23,864 nucleotides of DNA, taken from NCBI GenBank assembly GCA_014885115.2, contig WKLE02000240.1, forward strand, positions 1 to 23,864. The letters run 5' to 3'. Each line of letters begins with the position of its first letter. Position 1 is the first letter of the stretch. Positions 16,594 through 23,864 of the stretch are shown piece by piece. A program made the position numbers and the translations under genes. Below the pieces are notes generated by a model. That model did no database searches and had not been told where the DNA came from. It saw only the letters and a program-made list of their open reading frames with translations. Source of the stretch: Asterionellopsis glacialis. Lineage: Eukaryota; Bacillariophyta; Plagiogrammaphyceae; Rhaphoneidales; Asterionellopsidaceae.

Positions 16594-18694
16594 ATGACAA
16601 TCAAGTTGGGAAACGGAGAAGACGAATGCCGTCGAGAAAACAAGGATAGCAATGTGTCGAGAGTGGAATTGGCAACATTGACTCTTCCCTCCACGGCGCT
16701 TCACACGGGCATTGAATTAGGTGGCGGAGCTGAAGTTATTCTTCACGCACGTCAAGAAACCATTGAACACATTTCAGAAAATACGAGTAATGCGGCTGTT
16801 CCTTCTATTCATGACAGCCATTCTTCTCAACATATCCAAGACACTTCAAAAATGACATGTATCCAAGCTGTTGTCGATTTAGAGAAATTAAGTGATCTAG
16901 TGGGTATGGATGAAGATGGCTTCGTGGCAGGCTTACACCGCGAATCAAATGAACATCACTTTCAATTGGACCAGATCGAAGAAGAAGATCCAGCTAATCT
17001 AAAAGAAGACTCAGAAGGTGAAATTAGTTTGCAACAAACTTCTTATGCCGACGAGGAACAACCTCTTGTTTCAAAGTCGGAATATCGTCTGGAATCAAAG
17101 ACAACAGGTGCATGTGGGGAAGTGGTTTTAGAGGCAGATCCCTTTGTAGACAGTCTTGCAGGTGCATTGCCTCACAACCATGACATTTATAACCTAAATG
17201 CTGACAATGATGGAGCGCACTCGTGCACCATAGCAACAGATATTATGGTAGCTACAACGGAAGTTGAAAATCATGCTCATTTGGGTCATGATGCATTTCT
17301 AATTGAGATTCCACAACCTCAGAGAGATGCAGGAATCGAGGTAGGGCAAAGTCACCAATTTGTCCTTGCCTTGCCAGAAATTCAAATAGACACGGCGTCT
17401 GATGTTTCAGAATTGACCACTATCCCTCTGTTGGAAAGGGCATTATCCATTTTGCCACAACTGCCAACCGATATTGAGGAAGTACAATTGGACGCGACGA
17501 CTATCCCGCGAAAGAATTTCCCCAAGCTACTGAGGTTCGTCTGGACATAGTGGTGAAACGAACAGTGCCCTTCATTGGTTATGTAATACTCTTCTTCGCC
17601 CTTTTTGCATTATCATCAACTGGTGCATCCTTAACTCTACAAGGAAACGACGTCAGCCAAGCCCTCAAAGCGTACTGGCGTCAGTGTGCAACCGCACTTT
17701 GTTTGCTACCCTTTTGCATTCTTAGAACTTTAAGTGATGGTATCCCGAAGCTTACTTTTAGACAATGGTTTGGCCTTCCTTTATGTGCATTGTGCTACGC
17801 TTATACAACAACAGCATTCGTGATAGCTTTGAAATTAACAGCCCTCTCAAAGGTATTTGTTTTGGGCAATATGACTCCCTTAGTAATTATCGCTGGAAAG
17901 ACTATTCTTGGACTACCTATATTACTCCTAGAAGGGTCTGGTGCTCTAGTTGGTTTCACGGGTGGTGCTATTTGTTCTGGAGATTCAGTCAATCAACACC
18001 AAGACGCTGAGTACCCCAAGGCCCCTATTGGTAATTTCATAGCATTTTCAACCAGTTTCTCGGGGGCAGCATACCTCGTGATAGCCAAGGATCTAAGGAA
18101 CTCAATGGATTTATTGGTATTTATGTGTTTGATTATGCTTATATCTTCATTCTTTGTGCTGGGATTTTTAATTTTGTCCGGTGAAACATTGATGTTATCA
18201 AATGACCCGAACTACGGTCTCTGGGGTTGGATGACATTTTCTTGGGATCGGTTATTACTAGAACCATGGCAGTTGTATGCAATATGGTTGGCAACATGGG
18301 GTATATTGCTGTCTTGAAGTATTTTGACTCTATTGTGGTATCTACAGTTATGCTTGTAAATCCAGTAATAGCAACTCTTATGGCTGTTGCTGTGGGAGTA
18401 TCTACTTTACCTGGTACGCAAACATGGATTGGAGATGTAGTTGTAGTAATAGGCTCCACAATGGTCATTTATTCAGGTTCCCGGAAGACGGAATCAATTG
18501 ATGCTACAGAGGCATTGCGAACAAATTCTATACTGGTTTCAAACAATGCTTCAACACCTTTATGTAGTACCGGTGGGGCATCAAAAATGCTGAAGAGTCC
18601 AGTCTTGAGAAAGTATCCATCCAAACCTCGAGAAAACAGAGATATAAAGGGGAGTGATGCTGACAGAGGTCGCACTCGTGTTGTTTGGGAGTAA
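16594..18694 (+). CDS. DMT/EamA-type transporter with long acidic N-terminus; frame broken twice
   Basis: Three consecutive frames read as one protein of about 700 aa if two -1 shifts are allowed. Residues 1 to about 310 are hydrophilic and rich in Glu and Asp, with no known domain. From about residue 318 the sequence is a multi-span membrane protein of the drug/metabolite transporter superfamily. It includes ALKAYWRQCATALCLLPFC, a VFVLGNMTPLV segment, and a second half with VVCNMVGNMGYIAVLKYFDS and VMLVNPVIATLMAV. The first break is at CCCC (17520-17523) and the second at TTTT (18237-18240). At each, restoring one base would continue the frame directly into the next. The second break falls inside the second EamA half, so the frames cannot be separate functional genes. 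Causes could be assembly errors, a pseudogene or an unseen intron. The transported solute is unknown. Confidence 0.68.
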
Positions 18695-19049
18695 TTTTAT
18701 CACGTTAGAAAGCACTTTCTCTATGAATAGATAAGGATGAGTTGAATTCAACGACTCTCCACGAGACGATCGGTTGAATACAAACGGACCTGCTGGACCG
18801 GGACCAGCCTACTGGTGCACCCTCTCTTTTTTTAGGGATAAAGATATATTATTAGATCAATTTTCTTGTTTGCACTGGACTAAATGAACCCTCGTAAACA
18901 ACAAAATATATATTTCCAAGTAACCGTCGGACGCCTTGTCCTTACGCATTCACCAGCAAGGAATATTCTCAGTCGAGAATATGCTGGCACCGAAAAGCTA
19001 GATTCGATAAAGTTTATATTAAAGACTTAAAGACAACAATGAAATAGGT
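18695..19049. other. Convergent 3' intergenic region with a short hairpin
   Basis: No gene was recognised. The DMT gene and the SnoaL-like gene end toward each other here. A hairpin lies at 18963-18982: ATATTCTC, loop AGTC, GAGAATAT. Confidence 0.4.
18963..18982. repeat. 8-bp stem, 4-nt loop hairpin
   Basis: ATATTCTC and GAGAATAT are perfect reverse complements around AGTC. It lies about 70 nt beyond the stop codon of the minus-strand SnoaL-like gene, so it could be a 3' UTR structure or a chance palindrome. Confidence 0.4.
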
Positions 19050-19865
19050 TTACATATCATTAGTTTCTGCACCAACGGCTTTGCTTTCCCACCAAGAGGG
19101 AACATCTTCAGGTTTGGAATAAACTTGTGCTGGCCCATTCAAAAAACGATTGAATTTTTGTTGCGCCGTTACAATGGGATCTCCAACATTATTACTCAAT
19201 GAAATCCCTGCAGTTTCAAGTAATCCAAAAACAGCAACTTTGCCCATAGTATTGCCTTCGAATCTGTCGAGAGCTGTTGTCAAGTGTTCGTATATGATTT
19301 TACCCTCGGGTGTCCAAACAATACTGAATGGCATTACCGGTGAAATTGATCTGCGATTCGTTGCGGGTGCTTTCAAAGCGTCTACTAAATTAATATCGCC
19401 AGTATGCGTAGCCTTCCATCTCTCAAAAAACATGACACGGAATGGGTTTTCGGGATCTGCGGCAAATCCAAATGCTTCACGATCCAAATCGGGAAATGCC
19501 TTGTCCAATTCAAACTCGTTATTGGTTTGGACCAAATCTTGTCGATTGATCGGTCCAACAATTGGGCCCCTAAATATATACTCGTTCGAATAGTAATCGG
19601 TAGGAATATCTCGTAGCGTAAAAGAACGATATCCCGGTTCGCTGGTGTATTGTTTCGTTTTTTCAATCACGTCAAAAGACGGTGTAGCCCCATCAAACTT
19701 GAGATAATCCATCCAATGACCATCGGCATTTGCATCGGCAAACACTTGAGTAAATGATGAGGACTGCAGACGCCATGAACATTTTGGTCCAATACTACCA
19801 GTGACAAAGGCATGGCACATTGGGCTTGTCGTCGACAAAAGAGCAATTAGGCTAGATATCTTCAT
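19050..19865 (-). CDS. Plastid-directed SnoaL/NTF2-like protein
   Basis: The product is 271 aa. Residues 1-18 are a signal peptide ending at MCHA|FV, a textbook diatom plastid cleavage site with Phe at +1, followed by a Ser-rich transit-like segment. The mature part has no membrane span. It has alternating acidic and aromatic strands (YIFRGPIVGPINRQDLV, FRVMFFERWKATHTG, FSIVWTPEGKIIYEHLTTAL). This resembles the cone-shaped SnoaL-like/NTF2 fold, in which an N-terminal helix and a curved sheet make a small pocket. Such proteins can be isomerases, hydrolases or ligand binders, and the catalytic residues cannot be assigned here. The start is the ATG directly before the signal peptide, so the N-terminus is complete. 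Confidence 0.68.
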   Translation of the reverse strand: MKISSLIALLSTTSPMCHAFVTGSIGPKCSWRLQSSSFTQVFADANADGHWMDYLKFDGATPSFDVIEKTKQYTSEPGYRSFTLRDIPTDYYSNEYIFRGPIVGPINRQDLVQTNNEFELDKAFPDLDREAFGFAADPENPFRVMFFERWKATHTGDINLVDALKAPATNRRSISPVMPFSIVWTPEGKIIYEHLTTALDRFEGNTMGKVAVFGLLETAGISLSNNVGDPIVTAQQKFNRFLNGPAQVYSKPEDVPSWWESKAVGAETNDM

Positions 19866-20020
19866 CGTTCACGGTTTTGCGATTGTTTTTGTTGAGACAG
19901 ACTATTAATTTGTGCCTTCGCCTTTATCTTGTTGGTTTGCAATAAGCCTGATCGTCCATGTCTTGATTGCGATTTGCGTCAGATGCGAATGTCTCATGCT
20001 TGAGTCAGTCGTGTGTCGTG

Positions 20021-20082
20021 TACCTGTACATACGTTTTTATTGCTTAGGCTAGATACCATAAAGGTATCTCTGTACCAGGTA
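20021..20082. repeat. GTACC-family hairpin with a nested hairpin
   Basis: TACCTGTACA (20021-20030) pairs with TGTACCAGGTA (20072-20082) with one bulged base. The loop holds a second perfect hairpin, AGATACC - ATAAA - GGTATCT (20052-20070). Confidence 0.55.
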
Positions 20083-20097
20083 AGGTACGTCATACGT

Positions 20098-20113
20098 GGA
20101 GTACCGGTATTCC
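20098..20113. repeat. Near-perfect 16-nt palindrome
   Basis: GGAGTACCGGTATTCC is palindromic except for one mismatched pair; its core is TACCGGTA. Confidence 0.55.
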
Positions 20114-20357
20114 AATGACGTTGTTTTGCCAACAGCACAAAAACAAATACTCCTTTTCTGGAACCACTTATGGGAAGTCCGTACAATAAAATGGTATCAG
20201 CCAATCATATCACTTAAATATGCAAAAGATATACTCCCTCAACAATATCTTTTTGAATCATGTTTGCAGCAGTCTTCAACGTTGAAAACACCGTCCACAG
20301 AAGCGAATTATTGCTTTCCCTCTTCGCTCAAATCAATCGAAATCAGGAGACATACGA

Positions 20358-20374
20358 GTACCGGTACCTGGTAC
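20358..20374. repeat. GTACC-family tandem palindrome
   Basis: GTACCGGTACCTGGTAC contains the perfect palindrome GTACCGGTAC (20358-20367) and an overlapping CTGGTAC half-site. Confidence 0.6.
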
Positions 20375-20498
20375 GTAAATAAAGAGGAAATCCAAGAGAG
20401 CTGGCTCTTCCTTCTTGATGTATTCTGAGAGAAACAGAAGAAGAATCACATTAGCAAACATAACCTGTATCAGCAGAAAAAAAAACAAATATACTATC

Positions 20499-21554
20499 AT
20501 GATGACCCACTACTTCAACAATCGTTCTACGAAACGAAATGGAGAAAGCACAAGAAGACACAGGATTGTTTTATTCTTGATTTTATGCCAGATTGTAAAG
20601 CTTGCCTCATGTTTCATGACGGTGTCTCCATCCTCAAGAATATTTGCTAACAGCAAACAAAGAAGAACAATTCTAAACGTTCCTCCTAAATCATCTTTTG
20701 GTATCTTTGAGAAGAATGAACGTTGCCGCAGCCCCCTAGAACAACAACAACAACAGCATCAAAAACATGCATTATTTGCCTTACGGCCTGGGAGCAACAA
20801 TGACGGTGTGGAGGTTGGTATACAAATAGCACAATTATTACTATCTGATAACGATCGTGGTGAATATGCAAGGGTAAAACAACAATTACAGAAGAAATTT
20901 CCTCTTTTACCTGAATCTGTGATTGATACCATGATTGAAATAACTGCCAATGGGTTTAAAACTATTACACCTGATAAATTACAATTGGCATTGCAACCCG
21001 GTAAAATGCAAAATGAAATTCGTCCTGAATTAACGAAAGCATTGGTTGATATTGCCTTGCAACAACCTTATGTAAAAAATATACCATTGTTACAGCAGAA
21101 GGAAAAACAACAATTACTAGAATATTTGGTCGATAATATATTCATCCAAATATTTCAAAAACAAAGTAACATTGAATGGATATTATCAACACCTGAAGTT
21201 CGATTAGAAACATTAGAAAATGAAATGCAACAAATTCATACCGAAATGGGATGGAAACGGTTATTGTGGTACAGATTAAGAAGTCGGTTTCATCGTCGCA
21301 AGATGTTGTTATGGTCCACTACTATGGTTTTGGGTATAACCATAATTATCAAGACAAATAACAGTATCGTTCTTCCATTCAATCCAACAGCATTTCTAGC
21401 AACATTGCAACCAGCGGTTGTAGGAGGAATGAAATGGCTGAAAACTTCATTGTCATTCATATCAACAGTAATCATGACTCTTTGGGACATTGATTATCAG
21501 AAAGGTATACAACCCATCACGACTGTAATAGCCAATAAATTTACACTCGGATAA
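20499..21554 (+). CDS. Plastid-directed membrane-anchored protein of unknown function
   Basis: The product is 351 aa from the ATG at 20499 (a second ATG follows directly). In-frame codons continue upstream to an ATG at 20418, but the later start places the basic tail and hydrophobic segment (IVLFLILCQIVKLASC, 23-38) correctly for a signal peptide. Cleavage at ASC|F and a Ser/Arg-rich segment suggest plastid import. A short poly-Gln run follows. The central part (about 105-260) is predicted helical, rich in Leu, Gln, Glu and Lys, with no family I recognise. A hydrophobic span at about 269-287 would anchor it in a membrane, and a second, weaker hydrophobic stretch lies at about 310-332. The gene converges on the ABC ATPase gene with about 100 nt between stops. 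Confidence 0.65.
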   Translation: MMTHYFNNRSTKRNGESTRRHRIVLFLILCQIVKLASCFMTVSPSSRIFANSKQRRTILNVPPKSSFGIFEKNERCRSPLEQQQQQHQKHALFALRPGSNNDGVEVGIQIAQLLLSDNDRGEYARVKQQLQKKFPLLPESVIDTMIEITANGFKTITPDKLQLALQPGKMQNEIRPELTKALVDIALQQPYVKNIPLLQQKEKQQLLEYLVDNIFIQIFQKQSNIEWILSTPEVRLETLENEMQQIHTEMGWKRLLWYRLRSRFHRRKMLLWSTTMVLGITIIIKTNNSIVLPFNPTAFLATLQPAVVGGMKWLKTSLSFISTVIMTLWDIDYQKGIQPITTVIANKFTLG

Positions 21555-21656
21555 GTAGCATGTTCTGTGTATGTTGTTTAGTAAAAAGAAACAATCATGC
21601 AATCACTATTTACTAACTTGAGGTAGGTATTCAGATTTATAGACGCGGGAAGATGG

Positions 21657-23201
21657 CTACGGCAAGTAATTAGTGCTGCTGTAGGATGATGATGATGTAT
21701 CCGAAAGAATTTCACCCCGGCATAACGTAATTGTACGATGATATGATTTTTGTTTCGCATAGAAATGCGGTTTGTGTGTAGCACAAAGTATAATAGCACC
21801 ATGATGGCATAATTGTATCAATGATTCCTCTACGCGTTGTATAACAGTTGATGTTTCAAAGTCCATCCATTCATCTAATAATAAGAGAGGTGATGGTAGA
21901 TGTAAACAATAATGGTGGCTTTCTGTCCCTGCTGACGATGCTGGTCCTTCTTCTCTTAGCAATTTTGGTTGTTCTTGTTGAGCAGTAGCAGTGGCAGTGG
22001 CAGCACTGGAAGTAGTTGCCGTGCTGTATGTTGATAGGATTGTAGGTAATATACTTTGTAACGTAGCAATTACTAAAGCAAACCGATAATTTTCAGAGGG
22101 CGATAACTCAGATGGTGTTTGTTGTACTAAATTAGTTTCCGTAAGTCCAACTAGTTGACTTGTAGCATTGATGATAGCATTTTGAATTTGTCTGGGTTGT
22201 AAGGATTGCAGTGATGTTAATGATGGAGTATCTGTGACAGTAGTAGCAGTAGCACTTGGTGCTGTTGTTGTTGCGCGACCATCCATGGTGGCGGCAGTAC
22301 TAGTTGTTGTCTTCTGCTTCACTATTTGTTTTTCAATTTGGCTATATAAATCATTCAAAACATCTTGTACACAACGTGAATTATCAAATGGAGGTTTCTG
22401 ATCAAGAATTATAGGATGAATACCACTATACGGTCTGTCCTTGTGCTTTTTGTTGTTGGTAGCGGTAGTGGTGAAAAATATGTCTTTGGCGTGTCGTTGT
22501 TGTTTGTATGTTGCTGAAGGCGGTTCCTTACCAAGGCATGGAGATGTAATTGATATTTTTGGTTTGTGCTTTTCTTCATCGTCCAATGATGATGGCGAAG
22601 ATGATGATTCCTCCAATCCTGCAATCTGTTTCAACAAAGCCGATTTACCACTAGATGATGCACCTACCAAAAGAATCATTTCACCTAAAGATGATTCTGC
22701 TGCTGCTGCTGCTGCTGCTGCTGTTGATGATGGTGGTGATGTTTCTTCATAAGATGCAGCCGGTGATTGTAGAGTAATATTGTACAAGGCGTATTCACGT
22801 TCTGGGACAGAGGAAAATAATGTTCTCCATAATGTAGATGGGTACGAATGAGATAGTTGATGAATTGACAAACATGTGGGATGAAATTTAACATTCATAA
22901 TATCTTCATCGACTTTATCCTCTTGCTGTTGGAGAACCGTTTTTTTATTGTTGTTCCTCTGATTCATACATCTTCTATTTTGTGATCGTAGATTTTGAAA
23001 GGTGGATCTTTGTATAGCGCTTGCGACTAATATGACAATTCCTTCTGCTCTTCTGGTTCGGATTGATTTTGTGAATAGTGACGACGACGAGAGCAAAGTA
23101 AAATACGGAGATAGAAACAATACTACCATCAACAAGGTCGATGAAAAAGAGACTGATTGCCTTCTTCGTTGAATACTTGTGGTGTGAAACATGATGTTCA
23201 T
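21657..23201 (-). CDS. Divergent ABC-type ATPase domain protein with organelle/secretory leader
   Basis: The product is 514 aa. A hydrophobic segment at 21-40 after a basic start could be a signal peptide of a plastid-targeted protein. ABC nucleotide-binding motifs appear in order: Walker A GASSSGKS (180-187), Q-loop Gln268 in IILDQKPPF, a signature-like LSPSE (366-370), Walker B LLLLDE (439-444) and the H-loop ATHK (474-477, His476). The signature departs from the usual LSGGQ. No transmembrane transport domain is attached, so it would act with separate partners or as a soluble ATPase. Long Ser/Thr/Ala-rich insertions separate the motifs, including an Ala8 run (160s) and a Thr/Ala stretch around 299-330 and 394-408. 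These insertions are unusual for an ABC domain. The start is an ATG; a second lies three codons on. Confidence 0.72.
   Translation of the reverse strand: MNIMFHTTSIQRRRQSVSFSSTLLMVVLFLSPYFTLLSSSSLFTKSIRTRRAEGIVILVASAIQRSTFQNLRSQNRRCMNQRNNNKKTVLQQQEDKVDEDIMNVKFHPTCLSIHQLSHSYPSTLWRTLFSSVPEREYALYNITLQSPAASYEETSPPSSTAAAAAAAAESSLGEMILLVGASSSGKSALLKQIAGLEESSSSPSSLDDEEKHKPKISITSPCLGKEPPSATYKQQRHAKDIFFTTTATNNKKHKDRPYSGIHPIILDQKPPFDNSRCVQDVLNDLYSQIEKQIVKQKTTTSTAATMDGRATTTAPSATATTVTDTPSLTSLQSLQPRQIQNAIINATSQLVGLTETNLVQQTPSELSPSENYRFALVIATLQSILPTILSTYSTATTSSAATATATAQQEQPKLLREEGPASSAGTESHHYCLHLPSPLLLLDEWMDFETSTVIQRVEESLIQLCHHGAIILCATHKPHFYAKQKSYHRTITLCRGEILSDTSSSSYSSTNYLP
22697..22723. repeat. CTG/CAG trinucleotide microsatellite in the ABC ATPase gene
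   Basis: Nine CTG units on the plus strand (GCA-type codons on the coding strand) encode most of the poly-Ala run just before the Walker A motif. Its length may vary between strains. Confidence 0.8.
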
Positions 23202-23864
23202 CGTAAAGAAAACAAATAGTAGTGCACTTCTGTATCTCTATGGTAGATCAGAATGGATAGTCTATTGTTGATGTGCACCGTTTTATGACATGCATTTTTT
23301 GTCTTCTGGCTGTGATTACGACCTGCACCGCAATGGAGCCTTTAATAAGACACACACTCATTAGGATTAAGTAGACATGGTGACAGTACAATGAATGATG
23401 GCGGGTCAATTCTGAAAATTTCAAAATTGGTCTCGTAATGAAAGTACCATATTCTATGTACGTAGGACTATTAGGTAGATAAAAACAAGAACGAAACAAG
23501 ATGGTATGATAATGTCATTAAGTAGTAATTTTTAAATTTTGTCTGTTCAACATTCAAGAAGTACGTGATACTTACTTAACGTAGGAAACTGATACTGATT
23601 GTCTCTGTTTGTGATTATTAAAAAATTATTTCCCGAAACGAATCACTCATCACAAGAAACTGAAGTCATCGATGTGGCACTACGGTTGAAATATGTAGTA
23701 ACAAGTTGGTGGCACCGGATTCTCAGAAATCAGTGGACAGCAACCTCGCATTCGCATCGTGTCGCTAGCAATAGAGTGATTATAATTTATAATTTTAAAA
23801 TATACAGACAGTCCCAATTGTTCAGTGACTGATTGTTTTAGATTTTCCAAGAAACACAACTTTA
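23202..23864. other. Right flank without a recognisable gene
   Basis: This 0.66-kb stretch is upstream of the ABC ATPase gene and should contain its promoter. The open frames (83 and 77 codons) have no domain or targeting signal. The window ends here, so a further gene could begin just beyond. Confidence 0.4.

Larger units (their letters stand above)
19866..20498. promoter_or_regulatory. Divergent intergenic region with several GTACC palindromes
   Basis: This gap should contain the promoters of the SnoaL-like gene and the orphan plastid gene. It holds family repeats at 20021-20082, 20098-20113 and 20358-20374. No RNA gene or extra protein gene was recognised. Confidence 0.45.

Noticed and set aside
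17341..17534. A 194-nt intron as explanation for the first frame break in the DMT gene
   Set aside because: Frame arithmetic works and a GTAGGG donor exists, but the segment reads as coherent acidic coding sequence; kept only as an alternative.
18217..18272. A 56-nt intron as explanation for the second frame break in the DMT gene
   Set aside because: The length fits the frame, but the donor is weak and removal would cut into a conserved membrane span; a one-base shift at TTTT preserves it.
17550..18317. Separate 255-aa transporter gene starting at GTG
   Set aside because: It ends inside the second EamA half and its continuation lies in the next frame, so it is part of the larger broken gene.
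23248..23832. Open frames of 77-83 codons at the right edge
   Set aside because: No domain, signal or conserved motif; consistent with promoter or untranslated sequence.

Overview
This is eukaryotic nuclear DNA, most likely from a diatom or close photosynthetic stramenopile. Several proteins begin with a signal peptide followed by a phenylalanine-centred cleavage site (CHA|F, ASC|F, MA|F). That is the bipartite targeting signal of plastids acquired by secondary endosymbiosis. The genes are short, mostly intron-poor and on both strands, and one protein carries the helicase-associated (HA) repeats that are abundant in diatoms. No bacterial, viral, tRNA, rRNA or CRISPR feature was recognised. 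I cannot name the species.

Layout. At 0.3-8.2 kb lie a type II membrane sulfotransferase (-), a TauE/SafE-type permease (+), a kinase-like protein joined to two X8/CBM43-like domains (-), and a signal-anchored protein resembling a five-bladed beta-propeller glycoside enzyme (+). Three of these four look like secretory-pathway glycan or wall proteins, and the other may move sulfur anions. At 8.8-9.9 kb is a METTL21-type protein methyltransferase (+). At 11.1-13.4 kb is a two-exon HA-repeat protein (-); its 133-nt intron is well supported because splicing restores the third repeat exactly. At 14.5-15.9 kb is a plastid-directed SET methyltransferase of the Rubisco LSMT type (+). At 16.6-18.7 kb is a DMT/EamA transporter with a long acidic N-terminus (+), whose reading frame is broken twice by -1 shifts at four-base homopolymers. 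At 19.0-23.2 kb are a plastid-directed SnoaL/NTF2-like protein (-), an orphan plastid-directed membrane protein (+) and a divergent ABC ATPase (-).

The most unusual items are the kinase-like/X8/X8 fusion and a family of GTACC-based palindromes (typically TACCAGGTA, TACCTGGTA or TACCGGTA) that recurs in the intergenic gaps and is almost absent from genes. Some copies pair into 10-16 bp hairpins with loops of about 20-40 nt.

The genes do not form an operon and I infer no single pathway. Shared themes are secretory glycan or sulfate handling on the left and plastid targeting on the right. Domain calls were made by eye. For several genes the start given is the first ATG, because the longest open frame begins with a non-ATG codon that a nuclear eukaryotic gene is unlikely to use.
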